From: a virus
IMG/VR virus record: IMGVR_UViG_3300044712_000047
Location: 1-36,563 of that record
Strand: one strand, 5' to 3'
Length of the DNA stretch: 36,563 nt
Part shown: positions 30,832 through 36,563 of the stretch, in pieces
How the letters are laid out: every line of letters starts with the position of its first letter
Numbering within the stretch: the stretch's first letter is position 1
Made by a program: the position numbers and the translations under genes
The notes under the pieces: model-generated
Databases searched by the model: none
Told to the model about the DNA's origin: nothing
The model's input: the letters and a program-made list of their open reading frames with translations, nothing else

Positions 30832-31127
30832 TGAAGATTACCGTCTGGGAGCTTCCAAACTGTGTTCAATGTAATCAGACCAAGCGTGAGTTTGACAAGC
30901 GTGGCATCGTTTACACCACTCGCAAGCTCACCCCAAAAGCTGTTGACAAGTTCTTGAATTACGGCTTTACCTCAGCACCGATTGTAGAGACTGATGACCG
31001 CCGCTGGTCAGGCTTTCGGCTGGACAAAATCAAGAGTCTGGAACATCACCTCAAGACCGAGCGTATGCGTGGTGTCAATGTGCCACTAGAGCCTATGGTG
31101 CAGGTAGCAGACGAGGTGGAAGAATGA
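30831..31127 (+). CDS. NrdH-like glutaredoxin
   Basis: 98 aa from ATG overlapping the previous stop (TGATGA). The CVQC active site is at residues 11-14 after TVWELPN; further fold marks are FDKRGIVYTTRKL, TSAPIVETDD and RRWSGFRLDKIKSL, the WSGFRxDKI stretch being typical of NrdH. It donates electrons, usually to ribonucleotide reductase. No reductase gene is in this window, so it should serve the host enzyme to raise dNTP supply. Confidence 0.85.
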   Translation: MKITVWELPNCVQCNQTKREFDKRGIVYTTRKLTPKAVDKFLNYGFTSAPIVETDDRRWSGFRLDKIKSLEHHLKTERMRGVNVPLEPMVQVADEVEE

Positions 31128-31384
31128 GAGTAAAGAAGCCAGCAGAGCTAACGAAAGAACAATGGGCTAAATACAGGGAAGGTCTAAAGCTATCGCTTCA
31201 CGCAATAGACAAGAGCCTAGACCTGATTGCAGACATGAACTTTCAAGCTGGGGAGATAGTCGAGCGTAAACGCATTATTAAGCTGCTTGAAAACCCTTAT
31301 TGGCACAGCATCCAATCTCCAGACATCCACATTGACTGTGAGATGTGCAAAACAATCAAACTAATCAAAGGAGAGCAGAAGTGA
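31124..31384 (+). CDS. hypothetical protein with C-terminal Cys pair
   Basis: 86 aa, overlapping both neighbours by four bases (ATGA and GTGA). Helical N-terminus (LTKEQWAKYREGLKLSLHAI), VERKRIIKLLEN in the middle, and CEMC near the end, a lone Cys pair that could bind metal as a dimer. Small proteins with a similar ending are common in actinophage right arms. Function unknown. Confidence 0.6.
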   Translation: MRVKKPAELTKEQWAKYREGLKLSLHAIDKSLDLIADMNFQAGEIVERKRIIKLLENPYWHSIQSPDIHIDCEMCKTIKLIKGEQK

Positions 31385-31500
31385 GTGACTTGAGGCCCAT
31401 CATGGTTGAGCTTGCCGATTGGACACTAGACGGCGGCTGGCTCTATCTAGTCTTAGGCTGGGTTGTCGTTCGTTTCTTGATTTGGAAGGCATTTCACTAA
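31381..31500 (+). CDS. small membrane protein, 39 aa
   Basis: GTG 31381 to TAA 31498-31500; it overlaps the previous stop (GTGA) and the next start (TAATG), which supports it. MSDLRPIMVELADWTLDGGW is followed by one membrane segment, LYLVLGWVVVRFLIW. It is too short for many gene callers. Function unknown; a membrane anchor or lysis/exclusion helper is possible. Confidence 0.55.
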   Translation: MSDLRPIMVELADWTLDGGWLYLVLGWVVVRFLIWKAFH

Positions 31501-31709
31501 TGAGCAACTGGAACAGAACTAACTATCGCCAGGTAATTGAACTGCTAAAGGATGACAAGCTGGTGTGGTCTCCTGACTTCGATGCGATACGAGTCTTACT
31601 AGCCGATGTGTTCGATGAACACCTAATTGAGAGCAACTTCAGCTTCAGCACTCTAAACTATCTAGCAGAGAAACTGCTTGAGGATGAGAACAACTTGGAG
31701 GTTCGATAA
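31500..31709 (+). CDS. hypothetical protein, 69 aa
   Basis: ATG 31500 overlaps the previous stop (TAATG). An in-frame ATG 81 bases upstream lies inside the membrane-protein gene and was rejected. Sequence: WNRTNYRQVIELLKDD, FDAIRVLLADVFDEHL, YLAEKLLEDENN: helical, acidic. No family recognised. Overlaps the next gene by one base. Confidence 0.6.
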   Translation: MSNWNRTNYRQVIELLKDDKLVWSPDFDAIRVLLADVFDEHLIESNFSFSTLNYLAEKLLEDENNLEVR

Positions 31710-31936
31710 TGCTAGAAGATTTGAAGCCGCCAACTGACCCACGAGGATCATGCAAGGTTGCAAAGGTATTAGACAGCTTGAGCGAGACCGACCAAGAGAT
31801 TCTGACGGGTGCAATTTTCGACTCAAACAACTGGCCTATCAAGACGCTTTCAAAAGCACTCGCTGACCGAGGCTTACAAATAAGTGATACCCCACTTACC
31901 TCACACCGATTCAAAAGCTGTGCGTGCTTCCGCTGA
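31709..31936 (+). CDS. small HTH-like regulator
   Basis: 75 aa. LKPPTDPRGSCKVAKVLDSL, then a helix pair (SETDQEILTGAIFD, WPIKTLSKALADRG) and the end TSHRFKSCACF. I recall this PR-SCKVA...HR-K-CAC pattern from small actinophage proteins. The second helix pair resembles a helix-turn-helix. It overlaps the phosphoesterase start by one base, so the two are coupled. Role probably DNA binding; not proven. Confidence 0.65.
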   Translation: MLEDLKPPTDPRGSCKVAKVLDSLSETDQEILTGAIFDSNNWPIKTLSKALADRGLQISDTPLTSHRFKSCACFR

Positions 31937-33093
31937 TGCTAGAAAACTTACAATCAGCCGAGCGAGTGACCACTCCACCAAACTTCCGACCAGCCTTTGA
32001 GTTTGACGGAGAGACTGGAGTGGCTACCTTGCCTCCGGTATCTGGCGTTGAGGTTCCAAGCTTTGAAGAGTTCCTAATCGAGCAGGGGTTCGACCCAAGC
32101 CAGTATGAGGTTGTAGGCAACCCACGCACCTCCAGATGGCAGAAGTATGACGGCGATTGGCTAACGAGCTACCGTTTCAACTTCCGCAAGCGCAATGGAC
32201 TTGGTGCTGATCTACCGCTGCTTCTTCAAGAGGCGAAGAAAAAAGTCAAGGTCAAACCTCTACCAAACGCCCAGGACAAAGCCCTAGTCGTGCTCTGGTC
32301 AGACCTACAGGTTGGCAAGGTTGACTACCGAGGCAACACCCAAGCCCTAGTAGACCGTATCGAACTGATGAAAATTCGGTTGGAAGGCCTAATAAAGAAA
32401 GAAAAACCCAATCAGGTTTTATTCGTTGACCTAGGCGACACTGTAGAGGGCTTCAACAACGCCGCCGACATGGTGCAACTGCAGTCAAACGACCTTAGCA
32501 TCATGGAGCAGGTAGACCTAGCCACCACATTTGCATACGATGTGCTCAAGTCCATCTACCGCCTAGTCCCTAACATCACCTACGCTTCGGTCGGCTCCAA
32601 TCACTGCCAATGGCGTATCGGCAAACAGGCGGTGGGCAAGCCTACAGACGACTGGGGCGTATTCATCGGCAGACAGCTCGCCCGACTATCGAAGGAAGCA
32701 AACCTCAACATTCGCTTCATCGAGCCCCAGCCACAGGATGACACCTTAGCTATTGATGTATTCCAAGATCAGTTTCACATCCTTGGCGTGATGCACGGAC
32801 ACCAAGCTGGCAACCGACCAGAAGCCGTGCCCGACTGGTGGCGGAAGCAAAGTTTCGGTCGTCAGCCCGTGGCGGATGCGACTACGCTCGTGCACGGTCA
32901 CTGGCATCACCTTCGGATTCTTGAGCTAGGCAGCACCCCCCGTGGCACTTCCCGCTTCTTGATTCAAGCCCCAACCCTCGACAACGGATCAAACTGGTAT
33001 AGGAGGGGGTCTGGTGAGGATTCGGTTCCAGGCTTAGCTGTATTTGCTTTAGAGCGGGGGGCTGATTACACGGGAACAGTTTGGAAATTATGA
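31936..33093 (+). CDS. metallophosphoesterase
   Basis: 385 aa from ATG overlapping the previous stop (TGATG); a GTG 12 bases earlier is possible. Metal motifs: WSDLQVGK, DLGDTVEG, GSNHCQW, GVMHGHQ and VHGHWHH, the five blocks of the calcineurin-like/Mre11 family. A first 100 residues without a known domain precede them. It may process DNA ends, RNA or nucleotides. Copy one of the AAAATTCGGTT repeat lies inside (32371), read as KIRLEG. Confidence 0.88.
   Translation: MLENLQSAERVTTPPNFRPAFEFDGETGVATLPPVSGVEVPSFEEFLIEQGFDPSQYEVVGNPRTSRWQKYDGDWLTSYRFNFRKRNGLGADLPLLLQEAKKKVKVKPLPNAQDKALVVLWSDLQVGKVDYRGNTQALVDRIELMKIRLEGLIKKEKPNQVLFVDLGDTVEGFNNAADMVQLQSNDLSIMEQVDLATTFAYDVLKSIYRLVPNITYASVGSNHCQWRIGKQAVGKPTDDWGVFIGRQLARLSKEANLNIRFIEPQPQDDTLAIDVFQDQFHILGVMHGHQAGNRPEAVPDWWRKQSFGRQPVADATTLVHGHWHHLRILELGSTPRGTSRFLIQAPTLDNGSNWYRRGSGEDSVPGLAVFALERGADYTGTVWKL
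32371..32394 (+). repeat. AAAATTCGGTT repeat, copy in phosphoesterase gene
   Basis: AAAATTCGGTTGGA then AGGCCTAATA; it differs from the unit at 33641 by one extra A and one base (22 of 24 by eye). Read as KIRLEGLI. Confidence 0.7.
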
Positions 33094-33269
33094 GCCCGAT
33101 TTACTCCTATAAATGCCCGAAGTGCCAAACCGTCACATCAGACAACCGCACGATAGCCGAGCGTGATGCCGAGACCTACTGCAAGAACTGCAAGACCCTT
33201 CTCCAGAGAATCCTAAAATTCGGTTCGGTGGCCTTTAGGGGCTCCGGGTTCTACTCCACGGATAAATGA
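33090..33269 (+). CDS. FmdB-like zinc ribbon protein
   Basis: 59 aa from ATG 33090, overlapping the previous stop. YSYKCPKC and YCKNCKTLLQRILKF form a CxxC...CxxC ribbon; GSGFYSTDK is the FmdB-family ending. Likely a nucleic-acid or transcription-machinery binder. The repeat AAAATTCGGTT at 33215 is read here as KFGS, a different frame from the copy in the phosphoesterase. Confidence 0.82.
   Translation: MSPIYSYKCPKCQTVTSDNRTIAERDAETYCKNCKTLLQRILKFGSVAFRGSGFYSTDK
33215..33240 (+). repeat. AAAATTCGGTT repeat, copy in zinc ribbon gene
   Basis: AAAATTCGGTT, CGGTGGCC, TTTAGGG; same order of blocks as the tandem units. Read as KFGSVAFRG, i.e. in another codon phase than the copy at 32371, so protein similarity cannot explain it. 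Confidence 0.7.
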
Positions 33270-33589
33270 GGGGTTACAACTTCCAGGCTCCGTGCCTAGT
33301 CTGTGGCGTGCTTGTGCGAGGCGGTAACAAGTGCGAGCAACATAAGAATCCGCCCCGTGACTATTCAGCAAGAGCCGCAAAGAAAAAAGCTACAGGGCAA
33401 TACTCCGGTGATTACCGCAAGCGAGCCCGCATCATCCGTGATGCTGCCGTCATCTGCCACATCTGCAAAGAAGGCTTTAGACCTCTCGACCCTTGGCAAG
33501 CCGACCACCTAATACCTGGCGACAGACACTCCCCGCTTTTGCCAGCTCACAGATCATGCAACGCCAGCCGAGGAAATAAACAAATCTAA
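33266..33589 (+). CDS. HNH endonuclease
   Basis: 107 aa, ATGA overlap with the previous gene. N-terminal zinc pairs CLVC and CEQH; C-terminal HNH: CHICKEGF, WQADHLIPGD, LLPAHRSCNASRGN, all residues present. HNH nucleases often assist terminase at packaging or act in recombination. It is not next to terminase on the linear map, but across the joined ends it would be about 3 kb before terS. A repeat begins on its stop codon. Confidence 0.86.
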   Translation: MRGYNFQAPCLVCGVLVRGGNKCEQHKNPPRDYSARAAKKKATGQYSGDYRKRARIIRDAAVICHICKEGFRPLDPWQADHLIPGDRHSPLLPAHRSCNASRGNKQI

Positions 33590-33667
33590 AAATTCGGTTG
33601 GAAACCCATTAGGCAAAAATTCGGTTCGAGCCAAAAAGCAAAAATTCGGTTGGAGGCCTATTAGGGC
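33589..33667 (+). repeat. three tandem AAAATTCGGTT repeats
   Basis: Units begin at 33589, 33616 and 33641 (steps 27 and 25). Each has AAAATTCGGTT, then G/C-rich GGAAACCC, CGAGCC or GGAGGCC, then an ATTAGG-type end in units one and three. More copies lie at 32371 and 33215 inside genes. All are on the plus strand. They may be regulator binding sites or an origin/recombination element. Confidence 0.75.
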
Positions 33668-33704
33668 ACAGATAGGCACAAATCGAGCAAAAAACCGCCT
33701 GATC

Positions 33705-33718
33705 CGAACAAATGTTCA
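33705..33718. promoter_or_regulatory. SOS/LexA-like box 1
   Basis: CGAACAAATGTTCA: GAACA-AA-TGTTC is a perfect 12-base palindrome and all but the last base fits the Gram-positive/actinobacterial LexA box CGAAC-N4-GTTCG. Another dyad-symmetric regulator is possible. Confidence 0.5.
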
Positions 33719-33883
33719 TCAAGCCCCCCTAGACGCAGCCTGGGCGATACCGGCAACCCCGCCCCGCAGGTCACATACGCCCCGCTGAGGGCATTTACCC
33801 CCCTCCTAGGGGTCAGCACATAGCTCAAGCCCGCAAATCGCCACACAGCGAAAATGGGGGGTTTTGCCCTTTATTTATGCGGG

Positions 33884-33897
33884 CGAACACCTGTTCG
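33884..33897. promoter_or_regulatory. SOS/LexA-like box 2
   Basis: CGAACACCTGTTCG is an exact match to CGAAC-N4-GTTCG, with palindromic arms. It lies 179 bases from box 1 and about 165 before the first right-arm gene; TTTATTTATG just before it could be promoter-like. Confidence 0.62.
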
Positions 33898-33994
33898 AAA
33901 ACGGCTTAGCCCTGAAAATGCCCGAAAAACGCCCTTTGCAGATAGCTCACAGGTTTCTCACAGCTAAGCGTTATCAAACTGTTACCAACTGTGG

Positions 33995-34024
33995 TTGAGT
34001 CTTGGCGTGTCGGGTTACTAATGT
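33995..34024 (+). promoter_or_regulatory. possible promoter for right-arm genes
   Basis: TTGAGT (33995-34000), 18-base spacer, TAATGT (34019-34024), 38 bases before ATG 34063. The -10 is a fair TANNNT match. A second -10-like TTATAG lies at 34027-34032. Confidence 0.4.
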
Positions 34025-34062
34025 AGTTATAGGCAAACTGCCTACCTAGAGAGAGGGAAACA

Positions 34063-34317
34063 ATGAACCACCACGCAGAACCAAGAATCTTGGCTCAGGC
34101 ACTTGGAAACAACCACACCGCTATTAAGGCGGTCACTTACGAATACCCTGGATTTTGGCTAATCAAAACCGCCAAAGACACCTATTGCCTTGGCGATACC
34201 AATGGCTATTGGGCTTGGCACAATGAAGAGGGAAACCTAGAGGGTCAAACCCCGCTAAGAGATGCCCTTCACATCGCTTTTGCTTTTGCGGTATGGCTAG
34301 ACAAGGTGGAGGCGTAA
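34063..34317 (+). CDS. hypothetical protein, first right-arm gene
   Basis: 84 aa behind GAGAGAGGGA. NNHTAIKAVTYEYPGFWLIK and a C-terminal helix AFAFAVWLDKV; a Trp/Tyr-rich centre (GDTNGYWAWHNEEG). Not recognised. It opens the packed right-arm group and is probably transcribed from the promoter about 40 bases before. The next gene follows after two bases. Confidence 0.6.
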   Translation: MNHHAEPRILAQALGNNHTAIKAVTYEYPGFWLIKTAKDTYCLGDTNGYWAWHNEEGNLEGQTPLRDALHIAFAFAVWLDKVEA

Positions 34318-34319
34318 AA

Positions 34320-34490
34320 ATGGCAATTAGATACCGTTTCAGCTTTACCGTTGTTGTTGAAGAGGGCACGCCCGAAGCAAAAGCGTATTACTGGCTGAGT
34401 GACACGCTGAAAGGATCGGACAGAGAACTGCCCGACAACATTTTTAGCGTGCAAACCGTACCAACCGTTGAAATCGTGGAGGATAACTAA
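34320..34490 (+). CDS. hypothetical protein, 56 aa
   Basis: ATG 34320 with GGAGG seven bases before it, which decides the start over an in-frame ATG at 34293. Beta-like start MAIRYRFSFTVVVEEG, then TPEAKAYYWLSDTLKGSD. No family recognised. Its stop overlaps the next ATG (TAATG). Confidence 0.55.
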   Translation: MAIRYRFSFTVVVEEGTPEAKAYYWLSDTLKGSDRELPDNIFSVQTVPTVEIVEDN

Positions 34491-34624
34491 TGAACCAAGA
34501 ACAGAGAAGAGCCCTAACGGTGTTCGCCCTATCTTTTGCCCCCCTTGTCGCCTATGTCATTGCCCCGCAATTTGTGGCGGGCTTGATTTGGGACATTGGG
34601 CTATTCATTGAAGGATGGTTCTGA
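34490..34624 (+). CDS. small membrane protein, 44 aa
   Basis: ATG 34490 with GGAGG seven bases before. Charged start MNQEQRRA, then a hydrophobic segment LTVFALSFAPLVAYVIAP and a second short one (FVAGLIWDIGLFI). One or two membrane passes. Overlaps the next gene by one base. Too short for usual gene finders; role unknown. Confidence 0.55.
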   Translation: MNQEQRRALTVFALSFAPLVAYVIAPQFVAGLIWDIGLFIEGWF

Positions 34625-34860
34625 TGATTGTGGCACAGGTAGAAACTCGAAACTTTAGCTTTACCGCTTATGGACACACCCAACGGGAGGCTAAGGAGCT
34701 TTTGCGTAAAGCTTGGGAGAAACACCAAGAGCAAACCGAAGCTTGGCTGACTTGGGACGAATTGCAAGAAGATGTTTTTTTTCTGTTCGTTCGTTTTGGA
34801 GATGTCTTTAGGGACAACGATTTATTCATCAGTGGGGACACCCCGCCAAGAAACAACTAG
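34624..34860 (+). CDS. hypothetical protein, 78 aa
   Basis: ATG 34624 with AAGGA eight bases before; the in-frame ATG at 34615 overlaps that site and was not chosen. VETRNFSFTAYGHTQREAKE suggests a small alpha/beta fold; C-terminus VFFLFVRFGDVF is hydrophobic. Not recognised. Confidence 0.55.
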   Translation: MIVAQVETRNFSFTAYGHTQREAKELLRKAWEKHQEQTEAWLTWDELQEDVFFLFVRFGDVFRDNDLFISGDTPPRNN

Positions 34861-34874
34861 GGAGAGAGTGAAAA

Positions 34875-35048
34875 ATGGATTGGAATCAAGACAACACAAT
34901 AACCAAGGAGATGGGGCAAGAAATGTACCCAACCAAGGAGCTAATCAAGCTTTTTAGAGAGCTAAAAAAAGACGGCTATAGCGGGCTATCGCTAGGGCTA
35001 ATCATTGACCTAATTCGTTTCCAAATTGAAGCCAAAGAGAGGAACTAA
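34875..35048 (+). CDS. hypothetical protein, 57 aa
   Basis: ATG 34875 behind GGAGAG with eight bases between. MDWNQDNTITKEMGQEMYPT, then ELIKLFRELKKDGYSG and a helix LIIDLIRFQIEAKERN. It looks like a small helical protein; YSGLSLGLIIDLIRF could be a HTH second helix. It is shorter than usual gene-finding cut-offs but spacing and ribosome site support it. Confidence 0.5.
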   Translation: MDWNQDNTITKEMGQEMYPTKELIKLFRELKKDGYSGLSLGLIIDLIRFQIEAKERN

Positions 35049-35052
35049 GAAA

Positions 35053-35340
35053 ATGAATAGTGTTTTTGTGGAGGCTAAAGAGTGGTTCGACAAGACGGGC
35101 GGAAATAGCTATTTCTCTGCCCGAATTGAAATAGACGGTAAAGAGGTTGCCCGCTTGCCGTTTCAGTATGGCTACGGCTCACATTATGAGTTTCAGGCTC
35201 TGCGAGAGCTACAAGAAAAAAAGCTAGTGCCCGCTGAGGTTAGAAGCCTATGGGGACTAACAGAACTAGGCGTATCGGTATACAAGACAATAAAGCCCGC
35301 TCTGCTGCGAGAGGTAAAGGCTTGGGGCTCTAATGCTTGA
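35053..35340 (+). CDS. hypothetical protein, 95 aa
   Basis: ATG 35053 with GAGAGGA about ten bases before. NSVFVEAKEWFDKTGGNSYF, IEIDGKEVARLPFQYGYGSH, then helices. The beta-then-helix pattern with YGYGSHYEF looks conserved, but I cannot name it. It overlaps the next small ORF by eight bases. Confidence 0.55.
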   Translation: MNSVFVEAKEWFDKTGGNSYFSARIEIDGKEVARLPFQYGYGSHYEFQALRELQEKKLVPAEVRSLWGLTELGVSVYKTIKPALLREVKAWGSNA

Positions 35341-35431
35341 ACTAATCGAGTGCCCTAGACACGAAGGCAGTTTTGACTGTACGCCCTTCTGCGATCTTTG
35401 CGAAGGCAACCAAGAGTTTCACCGGAACTAG
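35333..35431 (+). CDS. tiny Cys-rich protein, 32 aa
   Basis: MLELIECPRHEGSFDCTPFC then DLCEGNQEFHRN. Cys7, Cys16, Cys20, Cys23 with His10 could bind one zinc. It overlaps the previous stop region; the ribosome site is weak. Tentative, but the Cys spacing and the gap it fills argue for it. Confidence 0.4.
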   Translation: MLELIECPRHEGSFDCTPFCDLCEGNQEFHRN

Positions 35432-35460
35432 ACAACCACCAAGAGAGAGAGAAAAGAAAA

Positions 35461-35787
35461 ATGGGAGCACGCACAACCTGGAAACTACAACAGAACGGAC
35501 AAGAACTAAGTCTGTATTCACATTGGGGAGGTGAGACGAAACTCAGAGACACAAGGCAAGCCCTCAGAGCTGCCAAAGACAGGTGGCACGATGACACCTA
35601 CGCAATGCGGATTTTTGTATCTCACATTGTCGGCGAAGATTGGACATCAAACACGGGCTACGGCTTGGGGCTTGGGTATGAGTTCGAAGAGGAATACCTA
35701 CCTTGTGAGATTGACTTCACAAACCAAACCATCACTTATGGTTTGCTGAACCGTATGAGCTTTGCTGATTTCTTGGAGGCTAACTAA
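35461..35787 (+). CDS. hypothetical protein, 108 aa
   Basis: ATG 35461 behind an AGAGAGAGAG run; in-frame ATG 35398 has no site and overlaps the Cys-rich ORF. MGARTTWKLQQNGQELSLYS, HWGGETK, IFVSHIVGEDWTSNTGYGLG and EFEEEYLPCEIDF: beta-rich acidic protein of unknown function. Similar W-x-GG/YGLG proteins are seen in actinophage right arms. Confidence 0.6.
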   Translation: MGARTTWKLQQNGQELSLYSHWGGETKLRDTRQALRAAKDRWHDDTYAMRIFVSHIVGEDWTSNTGYGLGLGYEFEEEYLPCEIDFTNQTITYGLLNRMSFADFLEAN

Positions 35788-35921
35788 TGATTCGTTATCT
35801 GTATGAGTGTGACACCTGCTCAGAAAATCATTTCGCCGATTTCACCGATGCGGAAGAGGCAAAGACTTGGGCTGAATGTTGGGAGCAAGCGGGCTTGAAA
35901 ATGTGGGAGGTGACACAATGA
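35787..35921 (+). CDS. hypothetical protein, 44 aa
   Basis: ATG 35787 overlaps the previous stop (TAATG), GGAGG seven bases before. MIRYLYECDTCSENHFADFT, then a helix with AECWEQAGLKMWEVTQ. CDTC plus later Cys may bind zinc. It overlaps the next gene by four bases (ATGA). Confidence 0.5.
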   Translation: MIRYLYECDTCSENHFADFTDAEEAKTWAECWEQAGLKMWEVTQ

Positions 35922-36094
35922 GAGGCAAGCACGCAAGAGGCAAACACGCCAAGAGGGGCAACCCCCTGCTAAAGATTGCAACGGGCTTAGTCGCCCTAGC
36001 GGTTATCGCCACCGCTCTCCCCGCCCTGCTCGCCCTTGGTATCTTCGTTGGTATCTTGTCGGCTTGGCTTGGTAGAGGTTTGACTAAACGATAA
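35918..36094 (+). CDS. basic membrane protein, 58 aa
   Basis: ATG 35918 with GGGAGG seven bases before and a four-base overlap with the previous gene; in-frame ATG 35876 lies in that gene and was rejected. Lys/Arg-rich repeat RGKHARGKHAKRGN at the N-terminus, then a hydrophobic stretch of about 28 residues (LLKIATGLVALAVIATALPA and on), ending basic. Probable inner-membrane protein with inside-positive start. Function unknown. A terminator follows. Confidence 0.6.
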   Translation: MRGKHARGKHAKRGNPLLKIATGLVALAVIATALPALLALGIFVGILSAWLGRGLTKR

Positions 36095-36115
36095 CCAACC
36101 AACCCCTAACCCGAA

Positions 36116-36147
36116 ACCCGCTACCCCCCCAAAGGTGGCGGGTTTTC
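36116..36147 (+). terminator. terminator after last gene
   Basis: ACCCGCTACC (36116-36125) pairs with GGTGGCGGGT (36134-36143) with one G-T pair, followed by TTTTC. It ends the right-arm transcript. Confidence 0.8.
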
Positions 36148-36563
36148 GCATACCCTGACCCCTCGCCCTGAAAACGCTGCTTCCGGCGATCGAAAGAGCA
36201 AAAAACGCCCCTGCTTAGCTCCTAACGGCATTATCCCCTGTTTGCATACAATCACATTTCCCACACCCTAAAAAGCCTTCTAAGGGCAACCTAGCCCCTC
36301 AGATTCACGCTGCCCCCGCCCTGCAACTTGTGATCTTTGGCAACACCGCCACGCCCCTACCCCTGCGATAGCGATACAGCGACACCACTGCCACCCCTGC
36401 CCCGCTCACGCCGTTTTGTGCCTGCGGGGGTAGCCCCTCACGCCCTGCCATCGCCCGCCCCGAACCGAACCCTAACCCTCAACTAGAGGTTGAACCCCTA
36501 TCCCCTAGAGGGGGGACACCCTAGGGGGGTGGTCAAGCCCTGAGCGACCCGACCAGCCGACAC
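36148..36563. other. C-rich right genome end
   Basis: No gene is seen in about 415 bases. The plus strand is strongly C-rich with many CCCC runs. Near the end there are hairpins (CAAC-TAGAG-GTTG, CCCCT-AG-AGGGG) and a near direct repeat CCCTAGAGGGGGG / CCCTAGGGGGG. Such DNA next to a genome end fits terminase binding or packaging signals. Confidence 0.5.

Larger units (their letters stand above)
33668..34062. other. non-coding control region
   Basis: No gene with credible start, ribosome site and codon content is seen on either strand. It holds two SOS-type boxes, short GC hairpin-like pieces such as ACCCC...GGGGT near 33797-33813, direct repeats CTCACAG (near 33947 and 33957), and a candidate promoter for the right-arm genes. 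It might also hold an origin. Confidence 0.5.

Noticed and set aside
33589-33667. CRISPR array
   Set aside because: Only three short imperfect units without proper spacers, with copies inside genes, and no cas genes.
33661-33846. Leftward 61-aa frame in the control region
   Set aside because: No ribosome site, odd composition, and it runs through SOS box 1 and part of a repeat unit.
1-36563. Prophage integration functions (integrase, att core, repressor)
   Set aside because: No tyrosine or serine recombinase motifs and no repressor seen; no direct repeat pair typical of att sites.
1-36563. tRNA genes
   Set aside because: No cloverleaf with TTCRANNC loop found by eye.

Overview
The window looks like the complete or near-complete genome of a siphovirus (long, flexible, non-contractile tail). 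Terminase lies at the left edge, then head and tail genes, lysis genes, recombination and replication genes, and a right arm of very small genes that ends in untranslated C-rich DNA. Two WhiB-like Fe-S regulators (YGIWGG signature) point to an actinobacterial host. Possible leaderless start sites and moderate GC fit this, suggesting a mid-GC actinobacterium such as a freshwater or soil Microbacteriaceae-like host; the exact host is inference. I found no integrase, excisionase or repressor, so a lytic life style is likelier. I found no tRNA gene, CRISPR array or insertion sequence.

Layout. 1-79: GC-rich left end. 80-10952: head and connector genes (terS, terL, portal, protease, small head-region proteins, major capsid, connector, tail terminator, tail tube, frameshifted tail assembly chaperone). 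The capsid gene is bracketed by two hairpin terminators, and a three-gene sugar-modification cassette (two glycosyltransferases and a TagD-like cytidylyltransferase) sits between capsid and connector. 11021-22180: tape measure, minor tail proteins and an adhesin block with poly-glycine domains and three copies of a C-terminal beta domain. 22226-23223: lysis cassette (membrane protein, M23 endolysin, holin). 23204-23895: two leftward whiB genes, the only leftward genes, around a divergent promoter and a GC-rich hairpin. 23939-33589: rightward early-type genes: YqaJ exonuclease, putative annealing protein, HNH proteins, split cytosine-5 methyltransferase, replication initiator with internal iterons, SSB-like protein, RusA resolvase, NrdH-like glutaredoxin, metallophosphoesterase, zinc-ribbon protein, HNH nuclease. 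33590-34062: non-coding control region with tandem repeats and two LexA/SOS-type boxes. 34063-36094: ten tiny tightly packed genes, several too short for usual gene callers. 36095-36563: terminator and C-rich right end.

How it works together. No DNA polymerase, helicase or primase is visible, so the phage probably recruits the host replisome. The initiator at 28160 carries four identical 11-bp iterons followed by AT-rich DNA inside its own coding sequence, the arrangement of the lambda O gene. Exonuclease, annealing protein, SSB and RusA form a lambda-like recombination set. The most interesting signals are the in-gene iterons, an AAAATTCGGTT repeat read in different frames in different genes, the out-of-phase overlap inside the methyltransferase, a lysine-rich C-terminal tag shared by the protease and a four-cysteine protein, and the whiB control region.
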